Below, piece by piece: positions 20,842-30,801 of a stretch of 64,000 nucleotides of DNA; positions within the stretch are counted from its first letter, which is position 1, and each line of letters opens with the position of its first letter. Both the position numbers and the translations under genes were made by a program. This stretch comes from Asterella californica (taxonomy: Eukaryota; Streptophyta; Marchantiopsida; Marchantiales; Aytoniaceae): contig JAYKYS010000041.1 in NCBI GenBank assembly GCA_036924285.1, positions 82,001 through 146,000 of the forward strand. Direction: 5' to 3'. The notes below the pieces were generated by a model. The model did no database searches. It was not told where the DNA came from and worked only from the letters and a program-made list of their open reading frames with translations.

Positions 20842-22506
20842 ATGGGGGATTTTAGGGAAGATCAGCTGGCAGTATATGGGCCAACGGAGCGACATGAGGT
20901 GAAGGAGGAGACCTCGGAAGACGATGACCGAGAGGCAGCAGCAACGCCCCCTCCCACTCTGATGCCACAGCTGAGACCCGGCTCTCACCAGAAGACGCTT
21001 CTGGTGAGGGAAGACGAGTCTAGTGGGTCAAAAGACGCCACGCCAGTGAGGAAGATGGGTCACAGAAGTATACCGAGGACACCCATCTCCCTCATCCATT
21101 CAGGATCGGAGTCGAACTCGGAGGAAGACTTGCTGAGTATCCGATCGGAGCAGAAGACAGCTTCTGTAACACCTGGGAGTCTTCCGAAGACTCCAGAAGA
21201 CGAAGGATGGATGGGCACTCCTACTGCGATGCGAGGAAGCGCAAAGAGGAGAGCCGCTCCTGCCACGAGGAGTCTTCCACCCCAGAAGATGAGAAGAGTA
21301 GCTTCTTCTCGTGCGCAGAAGATGAAGGCCGTAGTGGTGGAAGAGGCTCCCTTGCCTCTGGAAGACGAAGTCGACACCATCGAGCGAGTGGTGGGGATGA
21401 ACTTGTCTTCTGCAGGAAGACGACTAGAGGAGTTCAGTGCCTACTTCCAGAAGGAGATCCAGCCCGCTATGGAGTTGCTGGAAAGGAGAGCGAGGGCACA
21501 GGAGAAGCCTCTACAACTTGGATTCGGCCTGCGCACCTTGCTGCGACAGGAAGACAGCCAGCAGAAGACGGAGTCTCTGGAAGCTAGTCTCCGCACTACG
21601 GAGAAGCTTGCAGCCATGTACAAGGCGGAAGCAGCCGCTTCTGCCAAGAAGTCGATGCAACTTCGGAAGAGCAACCAGGAGTTGCAGACGCGAGTACAGC
21701 AGCGTGATCAGGAAGTTCTCCGAGTACGGGAGAAGATCACTGCCCTCGCAGAAGAGCAGACCACTTGGAAGATGCAGCGAGAAGCCGCAGAAGCGCGAGC
21801 TGCAACAGAGAAGACGCAGAGGGAAGCAGCGGAGGCTCGTGCGCAGAAGATGCTAGCTCAGTCGGTAGAAGCGCTTCGGAAGAAGTTCAACTTCACCGCG
21901 GGTAAGAAGTTACTTACCTTAGCTAGGGAATGGGACAGCGGGTCCAAGACGAGGTTGGTGGAATGCAGAGATAGCATGTTCAGGTACCTGGATAGACAGA
22001 TAGAAGGAGTGAAGACACTTTATGGTCTTCCCTCACTTTCGACACCTGCAACCGCATCTTTCCAAGCCCCAGCACCCTCGACTGGATCCGGAATGAAGAA
22101 GGAGGAGTTCGATCTCGCTGTACACTTGGTGGTGACAGCGTTGGAAGACGAGAAGATTCCAGAAGACGCCCCGGAAGACGAGCCGTCTTCCCAGGTATTC
22201 CGCGTGGAGGAAGCGACTTCCCCGGACCCCTATGAGATCGCCATGGTCCCTAGTACTGCATCTGTGCCTCAGAAGACCGAAGACGCACCATTCGACTCGT
22301 CTTCCCAGAAGACCATTCCGTCTTCCGAAGTCGAAGCCGAGGAAGACGCAGCCGCAGAAATAGCAGGGCCAGCGAAGAGCGAGGAGAGGGAAGCTACCTC
22401 AGTGGTACCCGAGGTAAGTGCATGGCTTCCCAGCCCATCAGAAGTCGAGGTAGTAGCTCCGGTAGGAGCAGATCATGTAGAGATTACCACCGAGCAATCA
22501 GAGTAG
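20842..22506 (+). CDS. LTR-encoded coiled-coil protein, copy 1 (554 codons)
   Basis: An intact ATG-initiated frame wholly inside the 5' LTR, starting 2,645 bp into it. The ATG has a strong plant context (GCCATGGGG). Visible parts, in order: an acidic/basic low-complexity region (about residues 15-190, with repeated EDE/SSR patches); a long predicted coiled coil (about 200-400) with Ala/Glu/Arg heptads such as REAAEARAATEKTQREAAEA; a short conserved-looking block (AQSVEALRKKFNFTAGKKLL to LDRQIEGVKTLYGLPS); and an acidic Ser/Pro/Val-rich tail. No signal peptide, membrane segment, zinc finger or enzyme motif is seen. Function is unknown; it might be a structural or RNA/chromatin-binding accessory factor of the element. 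Compared with the other two copies it lacks 9 codons (27-bp deletion). Confidence 0.65.
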   Translation: MGDFREDQLAVYGPTERHEVKEETSEDDDREAAATPPPTLMPQLRPGSHQKTLLVREDESSGSKDATPVRKMGHRSIPRTPISLIHSGSESNSEEDLLSIRSEQKTASVTPGSLPKTPEDEGWMGTPTAMRGSAKRRAAPATRSLPPQKMRRVASSRAQKMKAVVVEEAPLPLEDEVDTIERVVGMNLSSAGRRLEEFSAYFQKEIQPAMELLERRARAQEKPLQLGFGLRTLLRQEDSQQKTESLEASLRTTEKLAAMYKAEAAASAKKSMQLRKSNQELQTRVQQRDQEVLRVREKITALAEEQTTWKMQREAAEARAATEKTQREAAEARAQKMLAQSVEALRKKFNFTAGKKLLTLAREWDSGSKTRLVECRDSMFRYLDRQIEGVKTLYGLPSLSTPATASFQAPAPSTGSGMKKEEFDLAVHLVVTALEDEKIPEDAPEDEPSSQVFRVEEATSPDPYEIAMVPSTASVPQKTEDAPFDSSSQKTIPSSEVEAEEDAAAEIAGPAKSEEREATSVVPEVSAWLPSPSEVEVVAPVGADHVEITTEQSE

Positions 22507-24158
22507 TTAGCAAACTCAATTGACACTTCCAGATTTAGTAGGATTGGACATGCTATCTTAAGGATGGCAGTTTTCCATGTAAAAATAGTTAGGACCCCAT
22601 GTGGCAGCATAGGTAGCGTAGGAGTAACACAGTGGAGGGCTAATTGGGAAGAGGGACCGCATGCATGTGAGGTGACAACCTCTTATCAGCGCCTCTCTCT
22701 CTCTCCCTGGTGGTCGCCTCCCCTGACTCTCGAGGCAGATGGTTAAGTAGGATAGCAGGGTAGGAGAAAAGCTCTCTGAGAGTTCTGCCAGTTCTGTAGA
22801 ATTCAGTAGTAACTGAACATACACACCGATTCTACAGGCAGGCAGACGAGACACATTAGAGCAGAGACAGTCTTAGCGCACTACACCCGTTGTTGGAAAC
22901 ATACGAATAGTCTTGGAATATACAGGAGGGGTCTACATACTCGCACCAGCAGTGGTTCGAAGATGTAGATAGAGGTAGTGGACAGTCTAGGAACAGGGAA
23001 CGGCATCCTCGTGCAGTCCTGTTGGCTGGGCTGGTGTGTCGAGGAGTAGACGCAGGAAGTAGCGGGAGTGAGCTTCCCAATGCCATTGTGACTTCTTCTC
23101 GGGGAATAGATTGTGGATTTGAGTGCAGAAGCTTTGTCCATGTCTTCTGGATGGTGGGTTCATTGAATTCGCTCCCAATTGTGCATGGAAAGTGTTCTTC
23201 TTGAGTGACGATGACTGTCAGCAGTTGTGGAAGTGTAGCTTGACTCGTTCAGTAGAGCACTTGGGATCTACGTACGAACGGTCTTATGGGTAAGGGATCC
23301 CAGAAGACAGAGCAGTCAGAGCAGCGAAGTGAAGAAGAAAGAAGACTTCTTCCCGCAACAGAAGACGACATCCTCGAGTAGAAGACGGTGCAACAGTACT
23401 CACGTTTGTTGTCTTCCTCCCCAAACTATTACAAGCAGGGATGGCTTGTTAGTCAGGATCCGGACTAGAAGCCTGTCGGAACCTTAATTTACTCTTTTCA
23501 TCCTGTTTTCTCTTGTTTGGATTTCTTCTTCTTCCCATCTTCCCTCATCTTCCCCATCTTCTTATCTTCTTCTAATGAGCTTCCGATACTTCTATTGAGC
23601 TTCCGTGAAGGTGAATGTCGTTGTAGCGCTGCAGGAAGACAACTTTCGTAGGCAGAAGCTTGGGAAGGCTACAGGGGACATACACCCTGTGATTTATCCA
23701 ACCCGTTGGAATGTGAGTGTGAGAGTAAGGTGTAACGACTGTTACTAGTCGACTTCTGCAAAGCCGGACAGCCTTCTGGAGGTGTGAGAAGACGAGTTAA
23801 ACCCCCAGAAGACGAGAATCGTTTCGAGAAGACGGTATCGAGAAGACCGGAAGAAGCAACCTGGAAGCAGGAAGATCGTCTTCCCGAGCTTCTCTGTGAA
23901 TAGTTGTATGATATTGTAATTGGTAGTTGTTTGTTTGGGTCCAGAGCACCATTTGGCGTATCTGGAAGACGTGTTGTTTTGTGTGGTTTTGTGAGAAGAC
24001 GGGATTTCTAGGCAAAACCCGCGTGTTTGTGTGTTTGAACAGATCTTAGAACTTAGAGCAGCGTTACTTGTGCAAATCCTCTGTGGGAACGATATCTTGT
24101 ATACTAAATGGGCAAAAGGAGAAATCCTACGTCACTACATATAGTGAGGAACCATTTT

Positions 24159-24176
24159 TGGCGCCGCTGCCGGGGA
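24159..24176 (+). other. Primer-binding site, tRNA-Asp type
   Basis: TGGCGCCGCTGCCGGGGA. This is complementary to the 3' end of plant tRNA-Asp (ending in CCCCGGCAACGGCGCCA as I recall it) at all but one position. It starts 19 nt after the LTR end, further than usual for many gypsy elements. tRNA-Asp priming is typical of Athila-like elements. Confidence 0.85.
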
Positions 24177-24270
24177 TTTCATCTTAGTAACTTCTGTTCT
24201 AAGCTTCCTGGATCTGCGTGCCATTAGTTAGGTTCGTTTCGAACTAACTTCGATTGTAGTTGACTGTGTT

Positions 24271-26548
24271 GTGGAACTCTATCTTGCTAGAAGACGGAAA
24301 CCGCAACCAGAAGCTGATAAGATACCTCAGGGAAAGTTGGAAGAAGCCGCTTCCCTGCTTCCAAGAACTCCTTGGAAGACTCGATCTCGGAAGATTGCAG
24401 TGAGTGCAACCAGAAGCAGGAGAAGAAGACGTTCTGAACTTGTGATCGGTTGTTCAGTCATTTGGTCTACCAGATCTAGTAGTAGAAGGATAGAGACATC
24501 GGTTCTCAGTACTCTGGCGGATACCTCCGACCGGAGGAAGAAGCAAAAGACGCACGGGTAAAGATCCTGAGTGGGTTAACTCACCCCAGCGAACCGCTTC
24601 TAGGGAGCAGCGGATAATCCTGAGACACCAAAGGAAAGAAGAAGAGCTCAGGAAGATCCGATCGGTAGAGTTGGAAGAGCCTTCCATCTAGAGCATAATC
24701 TTTGGCGAAGACAGAAGTCAACCGGGTGATCACGTGTATAAAGTAGATTTCGGTACTGGTTACTCAGAATACGTCTTCCCAAGTGCGGGAGAAGCTTCTC
24801 AAGGTGAGGGAAGACTGGAGGAGATTGTTCCAGACGTCTCGGGAGGTAGCAGTGACAGTAGCTCTGACTCAGAAGACGATCTTCGTGATTCAGACAGGCC
24901 TGGACCTTCGAGAAGACCATCTCCACCACCTGGACCTGAGGAAGAAAGAAGTTGGCAGCCGCACCAGCCGGCAGTCAACATGGCTTCCCACACTCGGTAG
25001 AAGTACCATCTGTACGACGATGATGATGATGCGGACGACTTCATCACGATGTTCGAGACCATCTCTAGATCCAACAAGGAAGACGCTGATGTTGACAGAC
25101 TCCGTGTATTTCCCATTTTGATCAAAGGAAAAGGAAGGAAGTGGATGAGTAAAACGTTATATGATGTTGTAGTAATGGCCGCTTGGGCTACTCTGAAGGC
25201 AGCTTTTCTGAAGAGATTCAGAGGAGTGGGCTACGATCGTATGACCCTCATAGAGCTTCAGAGGCTCGAACGAAAGAAGAAAGAGACACTGAGGGATTAC
25301 ACCGAGAGATTTGAAGATCTCTTGGATCACATCCCTCAGAACCAAGGAAGACCAGGTTACTGTGCTCAGCAAGCTGTGGACTGGTACTTGGGAGGATTGT
25401 CTCAGGATACGGAATTGTACTGCAGAAGAGGAGGAGGTGATGATTTAGCGGAGGTACAGAAGCATACCGAGCAATATGAAACCTCGAGCATCACTCGTAA
25501 TATGACGAAAGACAAAGGGAAGACCTCGAAGAAGTCCAAGAAGTCGAAGAAGTCTTCCCGGAAGTCCAAGAAGAAGTCCAAGTCCACTGAAACTGATAAC
25601 AGTGATTCGGAAGCAGCCTCTACTTCTGAAGAGTCTACTGTCGAAAGTTCAGAATCCGAATCTGAACAAGAGAAGAAGACGCGGAAGAAGAAGAAGGAGA
25701 AGACGCGAGCAAGGGAGGAAGTTGTGCAGAAGATGCCTCAAACTCAGATCATTCAGTCTGCACCTGATCCCCGCATCGATGAGGTTCTGAAGCAATTTGC
25801 CGACCTGAAAGTTCATCTTCTGAACCAGAAGGATAAGCGGAAGCAGCCTACGGCTTCCCGGCCAAACCTTTGGTGCAACCTTTGTAACTCTTCTGGACAC
25901 ACCAGAGATCAGTGTACGCAGGACCAGGCTGTCAACTGGGCAGGATGGGAAGAAGACGATGAGAGATATCTACACGATCCCAGTGGGGAAACCTGCTATA
26001 GGATCGAGACGATACAACCCTTCACTCCTACGCCTCCCGCCCAATATAATCGTTATGTACCGAGGGATAGAGCTAGCAATGTACAGACCAGGACACCCTG
26101 GTAGCCTTCTTCATCACAACGACCTCTCAACCCTCTTCCTGGAGCGTGCAATAATTGTGGAGAGACAGGACACTGGTGGTCCACCTGTCCTCATCCGAGA
26201 AGATAGATTGGGCAAGTGCCCTTGTGTGGGAACTGTAAGGAAGCCGGTCATTTCACAGGGAATTGTCCTCAGACCTTACGACCACGACAAATGGTGAGAT
26301 TTGCAGATACCACACCTCTTGCAGAAGCTGCATCATCTTCTAAGCTCGAGTTAGCAGTGGTACAGCACATCACGGTAGAAGAAGAAGATCCTGGGGATTG
26401 TACGGATTGTCTCCATATCGAGGAAGACGAACCAGACCCCGGAAAGCGCGAAGGAAAGGAACCTCAGCTGCAGAAGACGACTGCAGCTCAGAAGATGAAG
26501 ACACCTGAAGAAGCGTCATCTCTCACTTTGACGGATGGTACTGTTTGA
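24271..26548 (+). pseudogene. gag: gag of the giant-LTR element (nucleocapsid with three zinc knuckles), broken
   Basis: The gag frame (phase of 25,049) can be followed from about 24,542. A charged N-terminal region is followed by a capsid/retrotrans_gag domain at about 25,049-25,480 (AAWATLKAAFLKRFRGVGYD, then LRDYTERFEDLLDHIPQNQG). A Lys/Ser-rich linker (about 25,520-25,720) comes next, then three CX2CX4HX4C zinc knuckles: CNLCNSSGHTRDQC (about 25,876-25,917), CNNCGETGHWWSTC and CGNCKEAGHFTGNC (about 26,144-26,270). Gag proteins form the particle and the knuckles bind RNA. In-frame stops at 24,689, 24,998, 26,102, 26,204 (all TAG) and 26,546 (TGA) disable it. The true start is unclear: the part from 24,271 reads protein-like in other frames, so early frameshifts are likely. 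Confidence 0.8.
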
Positions 26549-29500
26549 AATCCTGACCCGAATTCAGATAGTTGGCCTCCGGAGGAAGTTTTGGATGAAG
26601 TTGTGTTCAAGGTAAGTACCAGAAGCAAAGAGAAGTCAGAATCTCGCCAGAAGGACGTCAAGAAGAAGAAGCAGCGTAAGGAGAGGTCATCTTCTCCCGA
26701 GCGGCCGTCTTCTCCTACTTACGACCGAGAAGATCCGAAGTACTTTGCTCCTGACATAAGACAAGAGGTTGAAGCGATCATGCAAGAAGAGCTGGAGAAG
26801 AGACGGAAGATAGTACAGCAGCTTCCTACACCGACTACGGCAACACCTGTCTCACGGGAACAGCCTCCAGTCGAGGGAAGACACTCTTCCGGTCTTCCAC
26901 CTAAGGAAGCAGCTACTACATCTTCTCTGTTGGAAACACCAGTCACTCTTCTGAAAAGATCTCCGTACGACTTCTTGCGAGACTTGTGGAATCAGAAGGC
27001 GGATGTGACCTTCCAACAGTTGTTGGATGACAACGCTGGTTACAGGAAGTTGTTACAATCTGTGCTTCGAGGATCGAGGAAGAGGAGGGCAGCTAAACTT
27101 CCCACGAGCACCCCGATCCTAAGAATAGAGCATGAGGACTTGGGAGCCCCAGAACTTGATATGGAGATCCATGGCTGTCTTCTGAAGAAGGTACCCATTG
27201 ATTCCGGCTCCGGAGTTAACATCATGACGGAAGAAACAGCGCATGCCTTAGGCTTCACTGAGTTCCAGCCTACTCCGAGAATTCTCAGAATGGTGGACCA
27301 GACCAGAAGACGACCTTTGGGACAACTGAAAGATGTCCTCACGGTAATTAGTGGAGTATCTTTTTACCTCACTTACATCATTTTGCGACCTGTAGCTAAG
27401 GTTGGATATCAGGTGTTGATAGGAAGACCATGGCTGTATGCTGCAAATGTGAATACCGACTGGAGAAGGCATCGTTTGAGATTTCCCAATCCTACACCCA
27501 AGCCAGGTGAGAAGAGTAAGGTCTCGCTTCCTTGGATCAAGATTGGACACCAAGGTGAAACTCCGTCTACAACAGAGGGGTACACTTCAGAAGACTCGGC
27601 TGCGTCTTCTGACAGTGATGAACGGTATAATGAGTTTATGGTGAATAACGTGTGTGCTACAGAAGTAGCAGAGAAAGTGGAAGATGTGGTCTGTGGGTAC
27701 ATTGAGTGCTACGAGATTGCGGAAGAAGAGCTTCCAGAAGACGAGAATACCGTCTTCCCTTTGGAAGACCCGACAGTTGGTCTTCCAGAAGACGAATCCG
27801 AACTAGAAGAAGCTCCCAAACCGGAATACTTCGGTGCTAGTGAGTACAGTTACACTGAAGGAATGGTGAACCCGGATGATCTCCAAGAGATGGAGGTTGC
27901 TCCTGGGAAGAAGCTGAAGCTTTCCAAGGTGATTGAGGGCCAGCAGTTGAAAGACTTTCGAGAACTTCTAACGGAGTTCCAGGATGTCTTCGCGTGGACC
28001 ATAGAAGACATGAAGGGCATACCTTGAGAGTTGGGAGAGCATCGCATCGACTTGCTAGAAGGCGTTGTTCCTGCACGGCAGAGGCAGTACCGGCTCAACC
28101 CCAAGTACTCGCTTCTGGTGAAGGACCAGATTGACCAATACCTGAAGGCAGGAGTCATCTTCCCAGTACTTAGCAGTGAATGGGTAGCTCCCATTGCCAT
28201 CGTGCCGAAGAAGCAGACAGGGAAGATCCGAGTGTGTCAGGACTTCCAGAAGCTGAACTTGGCCACGAAGAAGGATCATCACCCTTTACCATTCACCGAC
28301 TCTGTGTTAGACCAGGTAGCAAGACATGAGTTCTACAGCTTCCTAGATGGGTATTCTGGGTACAACCAAGTTTCAATCAGAGAAGAAGACAAGTCAAAAA
28401 CCACTTTCACTACTGATTGGGGCACGTACGCGTACAATCAAATGCCGTTTGGTTTATGCAACGCACCCGCCACGTTCCAGAGGTTGATGATTACAATCTT
28501 CAAGGAGTATCTTCACACCTTTATGGAGATTTTCTTGGATGATTTCTGTGTGTTTGGATCGAGAGAAGACCACTTGATATTTCTGAGGAAGTGTTTTCTG
28601 AAGTGTAGAGAACATCGTTTGGCACTTCACCCTGAGAAATGCTTCTTTGGTATGTCAGAGGGGATCTTGCTAGGACATAGGATTTCCGGAAGAGGTATAG
28701 AAGTCGACTGTGCTAAGGTGGAAGTCATCATGAAACTCCACCCACCTGCTAACCTGACACAGTTGAGAAGCTTCCTTGGTAACGTAGGATACTACAGGAG
28801 GTTTATTGACAGGTACGCAGAGGTAGCAGGAAGACTCACTAAGTTGCTGAAGAAAGACGGACCATACATTTGGTCTTCTGAGCAGCAGGAAGCATTCGAA
28901 GAAATGAAGAGGCTTCTATCGGAATCCCCTGTCCTACGGCCGCCTGATTGGGAAAGAGTCTTCCACATTTATGTGGATGTTTCTGCTTTTGCCATCGGGG
29001 TGGTGTTGAGTCAGAAAGATGAGAAGAAGAAGGATTACCCCATCTACTACGCGGGAAGACAACTCAGTGATGCAGAGAAGAAGTACTCGACAACCGAAAG
29101 GGAGTGTCTTGGCATGATTTACTCCTGTAGAAAGTTTAGACACTATTTTCTGGCAAACCCGTTTGTCTTCTATGTAGATCACTTCTCTTTGAAACATCTT
29201 GTAAAGAAAGCAGATTTGTCGGACAGGATAGCTAGGTGGATTCTCCTACTCCAGGAATTTACTTACACAGTTGAGTACAGGCCCGGAAGACAGCATGTTA
29301 ATGCTGACTACCTATCCAGGTTGGAGACAGAACGACGAGAAGATGAAGTGGAAGACGAGTTTTCTGACGAGAAGTTGTTTTCAGTTTTCGCAGAGACACT
29401 TTCATCTGAGGGGGGGCGTACCGCTTGCTTCTCAGAAGACGAGACTAGATCTTCTGATCCAGTCTTTGCGACTTCCACAGAAGAGAGAGTCGATCTTCAA

Positions 29501-30743
29501 GGACTTGAGAAGGTTCTTGGAAGACCAACAGTATCCCGAGGGAATGGATGCGGAGTAGAAGGCCGTCTTCTTACACAAGGCATGGCCATATGCTATCTTC
29601 CAGGATATCCTGTTTCGAAAGAGACATGACGAGAAGCTGAGAAGATGCCTCGAGCCGTCAGAGATAAAAGCAGTGATCACAGGTCTTCACTACGAAGATG
29701 CTGGGGGTCACTACGGATTGAAGACCACAGTGAAGAAGATGCTAGACGCCGGATACTGGTGGTCAACTATGTACCGAGACACTTTCCAGGAGATCAGGAA
29801 GTGCGATGCATGCCAGAGGGTGGGAAGACCGACCGCTACGACAAGGTGGCCTCTTACTCCCATTCTTCCGCTTGCCCCGTTCGAAAAGTGGGGAATCGAC
29901 TTTGTAGGTCCTATCGCCCCGGTGGCGAGAAGAACACGAGCAAGGTACATCTTAATAGCTACCGACTATGCCACCAAGATGGTGGAAGGCGAGACCACGA
30001 GAAAGAACGATGCCGCAGTAGTAGCAAGGTTCCTATGGCATAACATCATCACTAGGTATGGATGTCCGCTGGAATTGGTGTCAGATAGGGGCACTCATTT
30101 CTTAAATGAGACTATCTCCCTCCTGACCCAATACTTCAGGATTAAGCATCGGAAGACGACGCCATACAACCCGAAAGCGAATGGGCTGACGGAGAAGTCG
30201 AACGGTCTTCTGTGTAACATCTTGAACAAGGTAAATGTTAACCATGCGTATGACTGGGACACGAAACTGCCATCTGTGTTGTGGGCTTTCAGAATTTCAC
30301 CTAAAGTCACTACCCAGAAGACGCCTTTCTACCTAACTTACGGCATGACGTCCATTGTGCCCATTGAGTTAGAGGTCCCAACATACTGGTTAGCCGTGTC
30401 CGAACGCATGGGAGAAGAAGAGAGCCAGGAGCAGCGTCTTCTGAACTTCGTAGAGTTTGAAGAAGACAGGAATGCAGCTTTGGAGAAGATATACGAGGTG
30501 CAAGCGCAACGTAAGGTAAACTACGATAGCAAGTTGAGGAAGATGACTGTTGTGGACGGGGACTTGGTACTTCTCTACGACAACCATCATATTAAGTTCC
30601 CCGGGAAACTTCATCTTCGCTGGATGGGACCTTACCGTGTCTTAGAGGTCTTCGACAATGGCTCTTTGCAGTTGGAAGAGTTGGACGGTACACTGATGAC
30701 CACTCGTGTTAATGGGTGGCGCGTCAAGAAGTACTGGACGTAA
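26549..30743 (+). pseudogene. pol: pol of the giant-LTR element (PR-RT-RNase H-INT), broken
   Basis: Domains in order. Aspartic protease with D-S-G at 27,200 (IDSGSGVNIM) and a partner motif LIGRPWL (27,418-27,438). RT at about 28,070-28,700 (CQDFQKLN, SGYNQV, MPFGLCNAPATFQR, and active site IFLDDF near 28,530). RNase H at about 28,960-29,320 (YVDVSAFAIG, TTERECLGMIYS, YVDHFSLKHL, NADYLSRL). Integrase at about 29,640-30,420 with an HHCC zinc region (ending CDACQR) and a DD35E triad at 29,898, 30,084 and 30,192. The C-terminus ends RVNGWRVKKYWT with no chromodomain. Gag and pol share one phase until about 29,485, where the frame shifts. A TGA at 28,025 separates protease from RT. The core catalytic residues are otherwise present. 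Confidence 0.9.
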
Positions 30744-30788
30744 ACAGAAGTGCAGGAACCACTGATGTTTGCGGGGACGCAAACATGT

Positions 30789-30799
30789 GAGGGTGGGCG
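30789..30799 (+). other. Polypurine tract of the giant-LTR element
   Basis: GAGGGTGGGCG, purine-rich and ending two bases before the 3' LTR. It is the expected plus-strand primer site for reverse transcription. Confidence 0.7.
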
Positions 30800-30801
30800 T
30801 A

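Larger units (their letters stand above)
18197..24139 (+). repeat. 5' LTR, 5,943 bp
   Basis: Begins TGTGGTGTCCAC and ends CCTACGTCACTACA. It is nearly identical to the 3' LTR and to the solo LTR at 45,273-51,248. The 33-bp length deficit against both is fully explained by three indels: 4 bp near 18,254, 2 bp near 18,915, and 27 bp near 22,178 between GGAAGAC repeats. It contains the long coiled-coil ORF at 20,842-22,506 and a very dense set of GAAGAC/GTCTTC hexamers. Confidence 0.95.

Noticed and set aside
24159..24176. tRNA-Asp gene fragment
   Set aside because: Its position just inside the 5' LTR and its strand show it is the primer-binding site, not a tRNA gene.
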